Under the pieces are notes generated by a model. It saw nothing but the letters and a program-made list of their open reading frames with translations, searched no databases and was not told the DNA's origin. The position numbers and the translations under genes were made by a program. From Asticcacaulis sp. EMRT-3 (GTDB lineage Bacteria; Pseudomonadota; Alphaproteobacteria; Caulobacterales; Caulobacteraceae): a stretch of DNA of 64,000 nt. Position 1 is the stretch's first letter. Each line of letters starts with the position of its first letter. Below, piece after piece: positions 32,563-41,972 of this stretch. The stretch covers positions 1,790,501 to 1,854,500 of the forward strand of contig NZ_JASERT010000001.1 in assembly GCF_030027245.1 (NCBI RefSeq), in the 5' to 3' direction.

Positions 32563-33282
32563 ATGCATACGGACGAACTGGCCACCGAAACGCTTACCCC
32601 CCCGGCCACCGATCCGGCTGCGCCCGACCCTGTACAGGCAGGCGGCTATCAGATGGGTGCCCACGCCCTGGCCACCCAGCTCGTCGCCAAGCTGTGCCAT
32701 GATTTCATTTCGCCCGCCGGCGCCATCATCTCCGGCCTCGACCTGCTCGAAGACCCGACGGCCCAAGATATGAAGCAGGAGGCGATGAACCTGATCTCGA
32801 CCTCGGCGAAAAAGCTGGTCACGCTGGTTCATTTCGCGCGCGTCGCCTACGGTGCCGCCACCACGTCCGAAGCCTTTAACGGTTCGCAACTCAAAACGAT
32901 CCTCGCCGATGTTTTTTCCGGGATGCGCGCCGAACTGGTGTTCGACATTGCACCGGACGCGCTTTTTTCCAAACCCGCCGCCCGCGCCCTGCTTAATCTC
33001 GGCCTGATCGCCGGTAACGCCCTGCCGGTAGGCGGCACGGCCACGCTCACGATGCAGCGTGATGAAAACGGCCTGATCCTGACCTCGGACTCCAAGGGTG
33101 CGCGCGCCCGTCTGAAGGCCGAGGCCATCGAAGGCTTAAAAGGCCTGCCGCTCGGCGACGGCCTGTCCGGTCAATGGATACAGCCGCACTGGCTATACAG
33201 CGTGGTGCATGAGGCGGGTGGCAGGCTCGATTTCGTTGCTGAACCCGATTCGCTCGGCATCACGATCCATATGCCGGAATAG
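32563..33282 (+). CDS. chpT: ChpT histidine phosphotransferase
   Basis: A 239-residue protein matching Caulobacter ChpT, which passes phosphate from CckA to CtrA and CpdR. It has the histidine-kinase-like dimer fold with LATQLVAKLCHDFISPAGAI (phospho-acceptor His about residue 46), SGLDLLEDP, MNLISTSAKKLVTLVHFARVA and a vestigial ATPase-like domain that lacks nucleotide motifs (LLNLGLIAGNALP). AGGA is spaced better for ATG 32563 than for ATG 32557. The gene lies just before cheA. Confidence 0.9.
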   Translation: MHTDELATETLTPPATDPAAPDPVQAGGYQMGAHALATQLVAKLCHDFISPAGAIISGLDLLEDPTAQDMKQEAMNLISTSAKKLVTLVHFARVAYGAATTSEAFNGSQLKTILADVFSGMRAELVFDIAPDALFSKPAARALLNLGLIAGNALPVGGTATLTMQRDENGLILTSDSKGARARLKAEAIEGLKGLPLGDGLSGQWIQPHWLYSVVHEAGGRLDFVAEPDSLGITIHMPE

Positions 33283-33429
33283 GGGGGCGCAAACCCGGCA
33301 AAAAACGACAAATTTAGGTTTTGTCAATCTCTTGCCAACCCTCTCTTAACCAAAGCCATTGATAGTGAACCCGAAACAGGCTCGCCCGACGTGTAACTTA
33401 CGGGCAGTCATCAGATGCGGGGTTGCACT

Positions 33430-35859
33430 GTGGACGATTTAATTGCCGAATTTCTTACCGAGACCGGCGAAAGCCTTGAGGTCGTCGATTCCGAACTGGT
33501 CAAGTTCGAAGCCAATCCTACCGAACGCAAGACGCTCGACAATATTTTCAGGCTTGTCCATACTATCAAGGGCACCTGCGGCTTTCTCGGCCTGCCGCGA
33601 CTCGAAGCCGTGGCCCATGCCGGTGAAACCCTGCTGGGCCGCTTCCGTGACGGCAAGCTTGAGGTCACGCCGGTCGCCGTTACTCTGGTTTTGCACTCCA
33701 TCGACCGCATCAAGGTTATTCTGGCGGGCCTGGAAGCCACCGGCAATGAGCCCGAAGGCGATGATCGCGACCTGATCGCCCAGCTTGAAGCGATGGCCGA
33801 AGGCGGCGAAGTCGATCTGACCGCCGTTCAGGCCGTTCAGGTGCCTGACCGTCCGATCGGCTCCGACATCGATCCTGCCGAACTGAATGTGCCGGCGCTG
33901 GGTGCTATCCCGCCGGAATCGACAACCCCTGCCACCGGGCTGAATGTCGGCGACATCGATCCGGCCACGGGCCGCGCCTTGCGCCCCGGTGAAGTCTCCG
34001 AGGCCGATCTCGAAGCCGCCTTCGCCGCCGCCGATGCACCCGACTGGATGAATGACGAACCCGAACCGGTGTCGGAAGTCGCGCCGGAACCGGCTGTCGC
34101 CGCCAAACCCGCCGAATCTGCCGCCGCAAAAGCACCCGAAGCCATGTCGGGTTTAGGCGGGCCCGGTTTAGGCGGTGAAGAAACGCAAGGCATCACCACC
34201 ACCCAGTCGATCCGCGTGTCGGTCGATGTGCTCGAAGGGCTGATGACCCTCGTGTCGGAAATGGTGCTGACGCGCAACCAGCTCCTGCAAATCAGCCGCA
34301 ACCGCGAAGATTCCGCCTTCGCCACGCCCTTGCAGCGCCTGTCCACCCTGACCGGCGAATTGCAGGACAGCGTGATGAAAACGCGGATGCAGCCGATTGG
34401 CGCGGCGTGGAAAAAGCTGCCGCGTCTGGTGCGCGACCTGTCCTACGAACTGGGCAAGAAGATCGATCTGGTCATGGAAGGCGAGGGCACCGAGCTTGAT
34501 CGTCAAGTGCTGGAGCTGATCCGCGACCCCCTTACCCATATGGTGCGCAATTCCGCCGATCACGGCCTGGAATCGACCGAGGAGCGTGTCCAGCTCGGCA
34601 AACCCGCCAATGGCACGGTCAAGCTGTCGGCCTTCCATGAGGGCGGCTATATCGTCATCCGCATCTCCGATAACGGACGCGGCCTCAATACAGGCCGCAT
34701 CCGTGAGAAGATCATCGAAAAAGGTCTTGCCTCGCGCACCGAGGTCGAGGGCCTCAACGACCAGCAGATTCACCGCTATATCTTCGCCCCCGGCTTCTCG
34801 ACCGCCGCCAAGGTCACCAATCTGTCGGGCCGCGGCGTCGGCATGGACGTGGTGCGCACCAATATCGAACAGATCGGCGGCCAGATCGACCTGACCTCGG
34901 TGAGCGGCGGCGGCACCACCTTCACCATCAAGATTCCGCTGACCCTGGCCATCGTCTCGGCCCTGATCGTCGGGGCGGGCGGACAAAAATTCGCCGTGCC
35001 GCAAACCTCGGTGCTCGAACTGGTGCGCACCGGCCAGAATGCCGAACACCGGATCGAAAAAATCAATGACGCGCTTGTCCTGCGCCTGCGCAACAAGCTG
35101 TTGCCGCTGGTGCAGCTTGGCCCCACGCTCCAGCTTGAAGCCGCCAGGGACGAAGACGCCACCTTCGTCATGGTCATTCAGGTCGGCGAACGCCGCTATG
35201 GGCTGGTGGTCAATGATGTGCTCGACACCGAGGAAATCGTCGTCAAGCCGCTGGCCTCGATCCTGCGCGATGTCGATGTCTTTTCCGGTGCCACCATTCT
35301 GGGCGATGGCTCGGTGGTGCTGATCCTCGATCCCAATGCCCTGTCCGAACGCGCCGGCAATATGCTCGAAGAAAAGGCGTCGGAAGATGCCGAAGACGCG
35401 GTCGATACCGGCGACACGGCCACGGTGGCCATGCTGCTCTTCAAGGCGGGCGGCGGCGCACCCAAGGCCGTCGAACTGGCCCACATCACCCGCCTCGAAC
35501 ATATCGAGGTCGAAAAGATCGAACGCATGGATGGCCGCGCCGCCCTGCAATATCGCGGCAAGCTGATGCCGGTGCTCGGCCTCAATGGTATGCACGACCT
35601 GATGAGCGAGGGCATTCAGCCCCTGCTCGTCTTTACCGGCGAAGGCTATGCGATGGCGCTGGCGGTCGATGAGATCGTCGATGTTGTCGAGGATCGCCTG
35701 TCGATCGAGTTGTCGCCCGACCGTTCGGGCGTGCGCGGCACCGCCGTGGTGGCCGGTCGCGCCTGTGAAATCCTCGATGTCGATTATTATAATGTGCAAG
35801 GCCTGGCCGAACATCAGCGCAAGCCGGGTGCAGCTTCCAGTGAAAGGGCCGTCGCATGA
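33430..35859 (+). CDS. cheA: Chemotaxis histidine kinase CheA
   Basis: An 809-residue kinase. I choose GTG 33430 because it gives the usual MDDLIAEFLTETGESLEVVD start and GCGGGG lies just upstream; ATG 33415 is the alternative. Domains: P1 phosphotransfer with His about residue 44 in HTIKGTCGFLG; a Pro/Ala/Glu-rich linker (about 130-245) in place of a clear P2; P3 dimerisation (LVSEMVLTRNQLLQ); P4 ATPase with HMVRNSADHGLE and DNGRGL; P5 CheW-like ending EILDVDYY. First gene of a five-gene che operon without a receptor gene in the window. Confidence 0.96.
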   Translation: MDDLIAEFLTETGESLEVVDSELVKFEANPTERKTLDNIFRLVHTIKGTCGFLGLPRLEAVAHAGETLLGRFRDGKLEVTPVAVTLVLHSIDRIKVILAGLEATGNEPEGDDRDLIAQLEAMAEGGEVDLTAVQAVQVPDRPIGSDIDPAELNVPALGAIPPESTTPATGLNVGDIDPATGRALRPGEVSEADLEAAFAAADAPDWMNDEPEPVSEVAPEPAVAAKPAESAAAKAPEAMSGLGGPGLGGEETQGITTTQSIRVSVDVLEGLMTLVSEMVLTRNQLLQISRNREDSAFATPLQRLSTLTGELQDSVMKTRMQPIGAAWKKLPRLVRDLSYELGKKIDLVMEGEGTELDRQVLELIRDPLTHMVRNSADHGLESTEERVQLGKPANGTVKLSAFHEGGYIVIRISDNGRGLNTGRIREKIIEKGLASRTEVEGLNDQQIHRYIFAPGFSTAAKVTNLSGRGVGMDVVRTNIEQIGGQIDLTSVSGGGTTFTIKIPLTLAIVSALIVGAGGQKFAVPQTSVLELVRTGQNAEHRIEKINDALVLRLRNKLLPLVQLGPTLQLEAARDEDATFVMVIQVGERRYGLVVNDVLDTEEIVVKPLASILRDVDVFSGATILGDGSVVLILDPNALSERAGNMLEEKASEDAEDAVDTGDTATVAMLLFKAGGGAPKAVELAHITRLEHIEVEKIERMDGRAALQYRGKLMPVLGLNGMHDLMSEGIQPLLVFTGEGYAMALAVDEIVDVVEDRLSIELSPDRSGVRGTAVVAGRACEILDVDYYNVQGLAEHQRKPGAASSERAVA

Positions 35860-36299
35860 GCCTGCGTGACTATGTAACCCTGCGTGTCGGCGGCCAGCTT
35901 TTCGGCGTCGATGCCGCCCGTGTCCATGATGTTTTCCATCCGCGCGGCCTGACGCCCGTGCCGCAGTCGCGCCCCGAAATTGCCGGCGTGCTCAATCTGC
36001 GCGGCCGTATCGTCACCGCCGTCTGCGCGCGCAGGCGTCTGGGTCTGCCGCCCCGCGAGGAAGGCGCGCCCGAACCCCTGGCCATCGGCCTCGAAGTGCA
36101 GGGCGATTCCTATGGGCTGGTCATCGATTCGGTCGATGAGGTGCTGAAACTCGACGACGAAAAATTCCACGCCGCCCCCGGCAACCTGCCGCCGCGCTGG
36201 GCAGAAATTATCGTCGGTGTTTATCAATTGGAAAAGGAACTTCTGATAGTGTTGGATCCGCATACGCTGCTGGACAACGCCCATCTCAAGGCAGCCTAA
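35856..36299 (+). CDS. cheW: CheW adaptor protein
   Basis: A 147-residue single CheW domain (MSLRDYVTLRVGGQLFGVDA), with the HPRGLTPVPQSRPEIAGVLNLRGRI block and VDEVLKLD toward the end. It couples receptors to CheA. ATG overlaps the cheA stop (ATGA), so the two are translationally coupled. Confidence 0.94.
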   Translation: MSLRDYVTLRVGGQLFGVDAARVHDVFHPRGLTPVPQSRPEIAGVLNLRGRIVTAVCARRRLGLPPREEGAPEPLAIGLEVQGDSYGLVIDSVDEVLKLDDEKFHAAPGNLPPRWAEIIVGVYQLEKELLIVLDPHTLLDNAHLKAA

Positions 36300-36326
36300 C
36301 ACTTTGTATATAGGGAATAAAACAGG

Positions 36327-36692
36327 ATGAAAACCTGTCTCGTCGTCGATGATAGCCGCGTGATCCGCAAGGTGGCTCGCCGCATCCTGGAAAACCTGTC
36401 GTTTGAAGTCACCGAAGCCAATGACGGCATGGAGGCGCTGAAGGCCTGTAAGGACAAGATGCCTTCGGCCATTCTGCTCGACTGGAACATGCCGGTCATG
36501 GACGGCATTACCTTCCTGCGCCAGTTGCGCAAGGAAGACGGCGGCAAGGCCCCCATCGTGGTCTTCTGCACCACCGAAAACGATCTTGGCCACATCACCG
36601 AAGCCCTGACCGAAGGGGCTTCCGAATACATCATGAAGCCCTTCGACGGCGAGATTCTGGAAGCGAAATTCTCCGAAGTCGGCCTTTTATAA
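36327..36692 (+). CDS. cheY: CheY response regulator
   Basis: A 121-residue receiver domain only. Acidic pocket VVDDSR (Asp8, Asp9), phosphorylated Asp52 in LLDWNMP, Thr in FCTTEND and Lys in MKPF (about 104). In the operon it sits between cheW and cheB; it may control the motor or act as phosphate sink. N-terminal MKTCLVVDDSRVIRKVARRI is typical of the alphaproteobacterial CheY type. Confidence 0.93.
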   Translation: MKTCLVVDDSRVIRKVARRILENLSFEVTEANDGMEALKACKDKMPSAILLDWNMPVMDGITFLRQLRKEDGGKAPIVVFCTTENDLGHITEALTEGASEYIMKPFDGEILEAKFSEVGLL

Positions 36693-36720
36693 TCAGCTTT
36701 TAGCCTACGGCCAGACCTCT

Positions 36721-37911
36721 ATGTCGCTTAATCCCCACACGGCTGCCTCGCTGCGCCCCCTCAAGATCATGATTGTCGATGATTCGGCGGTCGTGCGGGG
36801 TCTGATCTCGCGCTGGCTCGAACAGGAACCAGACATGGTTCTGGCGGGTCTGGCCATTGATGGCGCCAAGGGCGTCGAGAAGGTGCGCGAGATCCAGCCC
36901 GATGTGCTGATCCTCGACATCGAAATGCCGAATATGGGCGGGCTGGAAGCCCTGCCCAAGCTGCTGGCGGCCAAGCCGGGCCTCAAGGTGCTGATGGCTT
37001 CCACCCTGACGACGCGCGGCGCCAATGTCACGCTGCGCGCCCTCGAACTGGGGGCCGCCGACTATATCCCCAAGCCCGATTCGTCGCGTATCGGCGGGGC
37101 TGATGGTTTCCGCTCAGAACTGCTGACCAAGATCCGCGCCCTGTGCGGCCGCACGCGCTCGTGGCCCCTGCCCCCGGGTGCCGGGACGGTCGAACGCGCG
37201 CCGCAGGTCGAAAAGCCCGCTGCGCTCGAGCGTCCGTCACCTGCGCCCGCAGGCTTCACGCCCGCTCCGCGTCCGATCATCACTCCCGCTGCGCCTGTTT
37301 TGCGCGCCCGTTCCGGCGGCCCCAAGCGCATCGACGCCCTCGTGGTGGGAGCTTCCACCGGCGGCCCGCCCGCCCTGCGCGCCTTCCTGCTGGGCCTTGG
37401 CCCCGACTGGAAGCTGCCGGTGCTGATCGTGCAGCACATGCCCGCCACCTTCACCGCCATCCTGGCCGAACACCTTGATAAGGCGCTGCCGCAGCGCGTG
37501 GTCGAGGCGAAGGACGGCATGAATATCGAATCGCGCACCATCTATATTGCGCCCGGCGATTTCCATATGACCATCAAGGGCCCGCTCGGTCTGCCCACCC
37601 TGAAGCTCGATCAGGGGCCTCAGGTCAACTGGTGCCGCCCGGCTGTCGATCCGCTTTTCCGTTCCGCCGCCGAGGTTTACGGCAATCACGCGCTCGGCGT
37701 GGTGCTAACCGGCATGGGCCATGATGGCCGCGATGGCGCCCAGGCCCTGGTGAATGTTAATGGCAGCGTGCTGGTACAGGACGAAGCCTCCAGCGTCGTC
37801 TGGGGGATGCCCGGTGCCGTTGCCGAAGCCGGCCTGGCCGAACTGATCAAACCCATTCCTGGCCTGTCTGCGGCCTGCAAGACCTTCGCACGTGGAGAGC
37901 GTCCCCAATGA
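36721..37911 (+). CDS. cheB: Chemotaxis methylesterase CheB
   Basis: A 396-residue protein with an N-terminal receiver (VDDSAVVRG, phosphorylated Asp66 in LILDIEMP, KPDS) joined by a proline-rich linker (about 150-200) to the C-terminal methylesterase domain with the nucleophile Ser about residue 212 in GASTGGPPALR, His in QHMPATFT and Asp in GMGHDGRDGA. It removes methyl groups from receptors. Its last four bases overlap cheR. Confidence 0.95.
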   Translation: MSLNPHTAASLRPLKIMIVDDSAVVRGLISRWLEQEPDMVLAGLAIDGAKGVEKVREIQPDVLILDIEMPNMGGLEALPKLLAAKPGLKVLMASTLTTRGANVTLRALELGAADYIPKPDSSRIGGADGFRSELLTKIRALCGRTRSWPLPPGAGTVERAPQVEKPAALERPSPAPAGFTPAPRPIITPAAPVLRARSGGPKRIDALVVGASTGGPPALRAFLLGLGPDWKLPVLIVQHMPATFTAILAEHLDKALPQRVVEAKDGMNIESRTIYIAPGDFHMTIKGPLGLPTLKLDQGPQVNWCRPAVDPLFRSAAEVYGNHALGVVLTGMGHDGRDGAQALVNVNGSVLVQDEASSVVWGMPGAVAEAGLAELIKPIPGLSAACKTFARGERPQ

Positions 37912-38753
37912 GCCCTGAAGACATCGAACACCTGGCCTCGACGCTCAAGACCCGTTCCGGCCTGATCCTCGGCACCGACAAGACCTATCTGATCGAAAGC
38001 CGCCTGTCGCCCGTGGCGCGCCGCGAAGGCTTCGCCAATGTCGATGCCCTGTTGACCGCCCTGCGTATCAAGCGCGACGAAAAGCTGTTGGTGGCCGTCA
38101 CCGACGCCATGACGACCAACGAAACCTTCTTCTTCCGCGACAAGACACCGTTCGACCAGTTCAAGAGCGACATCCTGCCGACGCTGGCCCGTTCGCGCGT
38201 CAGCGGCGACATCAAGGTGTGGTGCGCCGCCTGCTCCACGGGTCAGGAACCCTATTCGCTGGCCATGATGATGGAAGAGCTGAAAATGCTCTATCCGCGC
38301 GTCAATCTCGATATTCTGGCCACCGACATCTCTGACCGCTGTCTGGAAAAGGCGCAATCGGGCCTCTACACCCAGTTTGAGGTGCAGCGCGGCCTGCCCA
38401 TCACCATGATGGTCAAGCATTTTGAGAAGGTTGATGAGATGTGGCGGCTGTCGCCCCGGATCAGGGCCAGCGTGCGCTACAAGAAGATGAACCTGCTCGA
38501 AGACCTGCGCTCCATCGGCCGTCAGGACATCATCTATTGCCGCAATGTGCTGATCTATTTCGATCTCGAAACCAAGAAGCGCGTGCTCGAACAGATGGCC
38601 AGCCTGCTGCCCGAAGACGGCTATCTGCTGCTCGGTGCCGCCGAAACCGTGCTGGGCATCACCGATGTGTTCAAGCCCATGCCGGGGATGCGCGGCCTGT
38701 ATATCAAGAATCAGGCGATCCGCACCCAGACGCCTCTGCGCAAACTGGCCTGA
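37908..38753 (+). CDS. cheR: Chemotaxis methyltransferase CheR
   Basis: A 281-residue SAM-dependent methyltransferase. N-terminal helical domain (FEDIEHLASTLKTRSGL-like start), TTNETFFFRDKTPFDQF, SAM-binding VWCAACSTGQEPYSLAM (about residues 102-118), ILATDISDRCLEKAQSGLY and DIIYCRNVLIYFD. It methylates receptors opposite CheB. ATGA overlap with cheB; last gene of the che operon. Confidence 0.95.
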   Translation: MSPEDIEHLASTLKTRSGLILGTDKTYLIESRLSPVARREGFANVDALLTALRIKRDEKLLVAVTDAMTTNETFFFRDKTPFDQFKSDILPTLARSRVSGDIKVWCAACSTGQEPYSLAMMMEELKMLYPRVNLDILATDISDRCLEKAQSGLYTQFEVQRGLPITMMVKHFEKVDEMWRLSPRIRASVRYKKMNLLEDLRSIGRQDIIYCRNVLIYFDLETKKRVLEQMASLLPEDGYLLLGAAETVLGITDVFKPMPGMRGLYIKNQAIRTQTPLRKLA

Positions 38754-38792
38754 AACGGCTTTATCGAGATTTAAGGGATTTTCGCAGCGGTA

Positions 38793-38868
38793 TGGTGGAG
38801 CTATGCGGATTCGAACCGCAGACCTCCTCATTGCGAACGAGGCGCTCTACCAACTGAGCTATAGCCCC
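38793..38868 (-). tRNA. tRNA-Ala (anticodon CGC)
   Basis: Minus strand: acceptor GGGGCTA/TAGCTCC, D arm GCTC-AGTTGGTA-GAGC, anticodon stem CCTCG/TGAGG with loop TTCGCAA (anticodon CGC), T arm TGCGG-TTCGAAT-CCGCA, discriminator A and an encoded CCA end. All four stems pair, with one G-U pair in the acceptor. Confidence 0.96.
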
Positions 38869-38987
38869 ATACCTGCCGCGAAGTGCCGTCTATTTAAGCG
38901 ATGCGGCGCGCTTGTCAAGCGCTGCTTAACTTGCGCAGGCCGCAGAATGCCCTATATTCCGTGCAGCGTCATTTACAGGAATTTTTC

Positions 38988-39305
38988 ATGCCCACAGGTC
39001 TTGCCGGTTTTATCTATTACATCGTCAATGGGCTGCTCGACGTCATCGTCCTGTGCCTGATTATCTCCGCCGTTCTGAGCTGGCTTGTGGCCTTTAACGT
39101 CATTAATACCCGCAACCCGATCGTCTGGCGGATCCTTGATATTGTCGATCGCATCACAGCGCCGGTACTGGCGCCGTTTCGCGCCGTCATCCCCAATATC
39201 GGCGGCCTCGACATCAGTTACATTGTCTGCTTCCTCGTCATTCGCGGCATTCAGGGTTATCTGCTGTTACCGGCGGCCATGACCCTGCAACAACTGATCG
39301 GCTGA
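38988..39305 (+). CDS. YggT family membrane protein
   Basis: A 105-residue protein from ATG 38988 (AGGA seven bases upstream) with two hydrophobic segments and the YggT family motif LSWLVAFNVINTRNPIVWRI..., DRITAPVLAPFRAVIPNIGGLDISY. YggT proteins are small inner-membrane proteins linked to osmotic tolerance in Escherichia coli; role here inferred. The gene next to it encodes the usual YggT partner, YggU (DUF167). Confidence 0.92.
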   Translation: MPTGLAGFIYYIVNGLLDVIVLCLIISAVLSWLVAFNVINTRNPIVWRILDIVDRITAPVLAPFRAVIPNIGGLDISYIVCFLVIRGIQGYLLLPAAMTLQQLIG

Positions 39306-39310
39306 TCACC

Positions 39311-39580
39311 ATGCGGCTGGTCGTGCGCCTGACGCCGAAAGCGGCGGCGGATCGCATAGACGGCTGGGACAAGGACGCGCATGACCGCGCCGTTCTCAAG
39401 GTGCGCGTTCGGGCCGCCCCCATCGAAGGCCGCGCCAATACGGCCCTGATCGCCCTGCTCGCCAAGGCCCTCGATATGCCGAAATCACGGATCACCCTGC
39501 TGAGCGGCGATACGTCACGCCTCAAAACGCTTGAGATTGATGGGCTCGATGAGGCCGAGCTAAGCCAAAAACTGACATGA
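39311..39580 (+). CDS. DUF167 (YggU-like) protein
   Basis: An 89-residue protein with the DUF167 pattern: MRLVVRLTPKAAADRIDGW, KVRVRAAPIEGRANTALIALL and KSRITLLSGDTSRLKTLEID. It starts five bases after yggT, in the usual pairing. Function unknown. A terminator follows immediately. Confidence 0.92.
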   Translation: MRLVVRLTPKAAADRIDGWDKDAHDRAVLKVRVRAAPIEGRANTALIALLAKALDMPKSRITLLSGDTSRLKTLEIDGLDEAELSQKLT

Positions 39581-39616
39581 AAAAGCCGGGCCCGCGATGA
39601 GCGCGCCCGGCTTTTT
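39580..39616. terminator. Bidirectional rho-independent terminator between yggU-like gene and etfA
   Basis: AAAAGCCGGGC .. GCCCGGCTTTTT: seven-base GC stem with A run on one side and T run on the other, located between convergent genes. Works for both directions by symmetry. Confidence 0.9.
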
Positions 39617-39633
39617 CCGTCCTTGAGTGCGCC

Positions 39634-40581
39634 TCAGCCAAGTGCCTTCATCAGTTCGGGAATGGCGGTCTGATAATCGGCCACCAGACCGAAATCGGCC
39701 ACGCCAAAGATCGGTGCCTCGGCGTCTTTGTTAATCGCCACAATAACTTTCGAATCCTTCATCCCGGCCAGATGCTGGATCGCGCCGGAAATGCCGATGG
39801 CGATATAGAGATCGGGGGCCACCACCTTGCCGGTCTGGCCGACCTGATAATCATTGGGCGCGTAACCGGCATCGACAGCGGCGCGCGAAGCCCCTACCGC
39901 CGCATTCAGCTTTTCCGCCAACGGATTGAGTACAGCGTCAAATTCCGCCTTGGAGCCCAGTGCGCGTCCACCGGACACCACCACCTTCGCCGAGCCCAGT
40001 TCCGGACGATCCGATACCACCATCTCTTCGGAGATAAAGCGCGTACCCGCCGAGGGCGCCGGGGCCGCCACGTTCTCAACCGCCGCCGACCCGCCTTCGC
40101 CCGCTGCGGGTGCAAAGGCCGTGGTGCGCACGGTCATGACGATTTTGGCGTCGGAGGTCTGGATGGTTTCGAGCGCATTACCGGCATAGATCGGGCGCAC
40201 GAAGGTATGGGCGTCCACCACCTGCATCACATCGCTGATCAGTGACACATCGAGCAGGGCCGCCACGCGCGGCGCGAAATTCTTGCCCGAGGTCGAGGCT
40301 GGAACGGCCACCGCGTCGTAACTGGCAGCCAGACCGGCCACCAGCACAGCCACATCTTCGGCAATATCTTCTTTCAAGGCCTGCGACTGGCTGAGCAAAA
40401 CCTTGCCGACACCGGCGATCTTGGCAGCCGTTTCGGCCACGGCCTGACAGCCGTCGCCATAGACCAGCACATCGATGTCAGCGGACAGGGCTTTCGCCGC
40501 CGTGATCGTTTTCAAGGTGGTGTCACGCAGGTGCGCGCCGTCGTGATCGGCAATTACCAGAGCCTTTCCAGTATTTGGCAT
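39634..40581 (-). CDS. etfA: Electron transfer flavoprotein alpha subunit
   Basis: A 315-residue FAD-binding ETF alpha subunit ([20 protein letters not shown]). C-terminal FAD domain shows [43 protein letters not shown] and [20 protein letters not shown], all classical. ETF takes electrons from acyl-CoA dehydrogenases and passes them to ETF-QO. It follows etfB after one base. Confidence 0.97.
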   Translation of the reverse strand: MPNTGKALVIADHDGAHLRDTTLKTITAAKALSADIDVLVYGDGCQAVAETAAKIAGVGKVLLSQSQALKEDIAEDVAVLVAGLAASYDAVAVPASTSGKNFAPRVAALLDVSLISDVMQVVDAHTFVRPIYAGNALETIQTSDAKIVMTVRTTAFAPAAGEGGSAAVENVAAPAPSAGTRFISEEMVVSDRPELGSAKVVVSGGRALGSKAEFDAVLNPLAEKLNAAVGASRAAVDAGYAPNDYQVGQTGKVVAPDLYIAIGISGAIQHLAGMKDSKVIVAINKDAEAPIFGVADFGLVADYQTAIPELMKALG

Positions 40582-40582
40582 C

Positions 40583-41329
40583 TTACAAAACTCCTGCGGA
40601 TTTGAGCCTGGAAACCAGTTCGGCGGCGTCGGCCACCTTGATACCCGCCGAGCGCTTCGGCGGTTCGCTGACCTTGACCACCTTGAGGCGCGGTGTCACG
40701 TCAACGCCGTAATCGGCCACGGTTTTCATCTCCAGCGGCTTCTTTTTCGCCTTCATGATATTGGGCAGGGAGGCATAGCGCGGCTCATTGAGGCGCAGGT
40801 CGGTGGTAATCACGGCAGGCAGGCTGACTGCCAGGGTCTGGTGGCCGCCATCGACTTCGCGCGTCACCTGAGCTTCACCGTTTTCCACGACGACCTTGGA
40901 TGCAAATGTGGCCTGCGGCCAGCCCAGCAGGGTCGAGAGCATCTGACCGGTGGCGTTATTGTCGCCATCAATCGCCTGCTTGCCCATGATGATCAGGTCG
41001 GGCTTTTCAGCCTCGGCCACGGCTTTCAGAAGCTTGGCTATGGCCAGAGGCTCAATGTCCTGATCGGTCTGGATCAGGATGCCGCGATCCGCGCCGATGG
41101 TCAGCGCCGTGATGATCGTGTCCTTGGCCTGCGCAGGCCCGATGGAAACCGCGATTACCTCGGTGGCCACGCCCTTTTCCTTGAGACGCACGGCTTCCTC
41201 GACGGCGATTTCATCGAACGGATTCATCGACATCTTGACATTGGCCAGATCAACGCCCGACTGATCGGCCTTGACGCGAACCTTGACATTGTAATCCAAG
41301 ACCCGCTTGACGGGCACCAGTATCTTCAT
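40583..41329 (-). CDS. etfB: Electron transfer flavoprotein beta subunit
   Basis: A 248-residue ETF beta subunit ([20 protein letters not shown]), with the family signature region [29 protein letters not shown], and AMP-binding [10 protein letters not shown]. Forms the heterodimer with etfA, co-transcribed. Confidence 0.97.
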   Translation of the reverse strand: MKILVPVKRVLDYNVKVRVKADQSGVDLANVKMSMNPFDEIAVEEAVRLKEKGVATEVIAVSIGPAQAKDTIITALTIGADRGILIQTDQDIEPLAIAKLLKAVAEAEKPDLIIMGKQAIDGDNNATGQMLSTLLGWPQATFASKVVVENGEAQVTREVDGGHQTLAVSLPAVITTDLRLNEPRYASLPNIMKAKKKPLEMKTVADYGVDVTPRLKVVKVSEPPKRSAGIKVADAAELVSRLKSAGVL

Positions 41330-41588
41330 GGTCTGTTACCTCTGCATATCAGACAGCGTTTATTGACGCATCATGCACAAAGTTGACGCAAACGTCAACA
41401 ATGACGGCTTGTGATTTAAGTGACGGTGTGCAGCCCATAAGTCAACCCGCAATGTGGGCGAGATATGGGGCTAAACCGACAATTGGCCCGATTTTTATGC
41501 CGGTTTGCGGCCTTTTTCGCCGCCTTTGCGATTGCCGCCGCTGACCATTCGGCGCATAAGACGGTCGTTTTTGCAGGAATCCAGATCG

Positions 41589-41903
41589 ATGAAGAGCCAG
41601 ATCGGCAAGCTGAAATATGTGTTTATCATCCTGCTGGGACTGACCAGCGCGGCGATCACCGCCTGGACTTTGCTCTACCAGATTCCGCAGAAAAAATGCG
41701 ATGCCGCCGGTGGCTGGTTCTCGTATCGCTACCGCAACTGTGAGACGCCGATCTACCTGCCGACCCTGACCGGTCGCAAACCTGGCGCGCCTGAAACCAG
41801 CGTCACCATCGATTTTCACGATGGCGACAAAAAAGCCAGCAATGCCCAGACGGTCAACAGAGCGGCGAAAACCGCCGCGCCCGCCCATCAGGCTGCGCAA
41901 TAG
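41589..41903 (+). CDS. Small membrane-anchored protein, unknown function
   Basis: A 104-residue protein from ATG 41589 with one N-terminal membrane segment (about residues 8-28, LKYVFIILLGLTSAAITAWTLL) and a periplasmic part with two cysteines (KKCDAAGG, RNCETP) and the segment GWFSYRYRNCETPIYLP. C-terminal tail Ala-rich. I do not recognise it. The region 41330-41588 before it holds the etfB promoter and nothing else that I can identify. Confidence 0.65.
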   Translation: MKSQIGKLKYVFIILLGLTSAAITAWTLLYQIPQKKCDAAGGWFSYRYRNCETPIYLPTLTGRKPGAPETSVTIDFHDGDKKASNAQTVNRAAKTAAPAHQAAQ

Positions 41904-41972
41904 AGCGAAACGACCTGAATCAAAGCGGCTTTCTAAAAAGTGGACGCCACCTTCAGCATCGCAATCGGCGCT

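Noticed and set aside
34168-35814. Long 548-residue open frame antisense to cheA
   Set aside because: Composition (many His/Gly/Asp, few hydrophobic cores) is the typical mirror of a GC-rich gene; cheA on the other strand has all family motifs.
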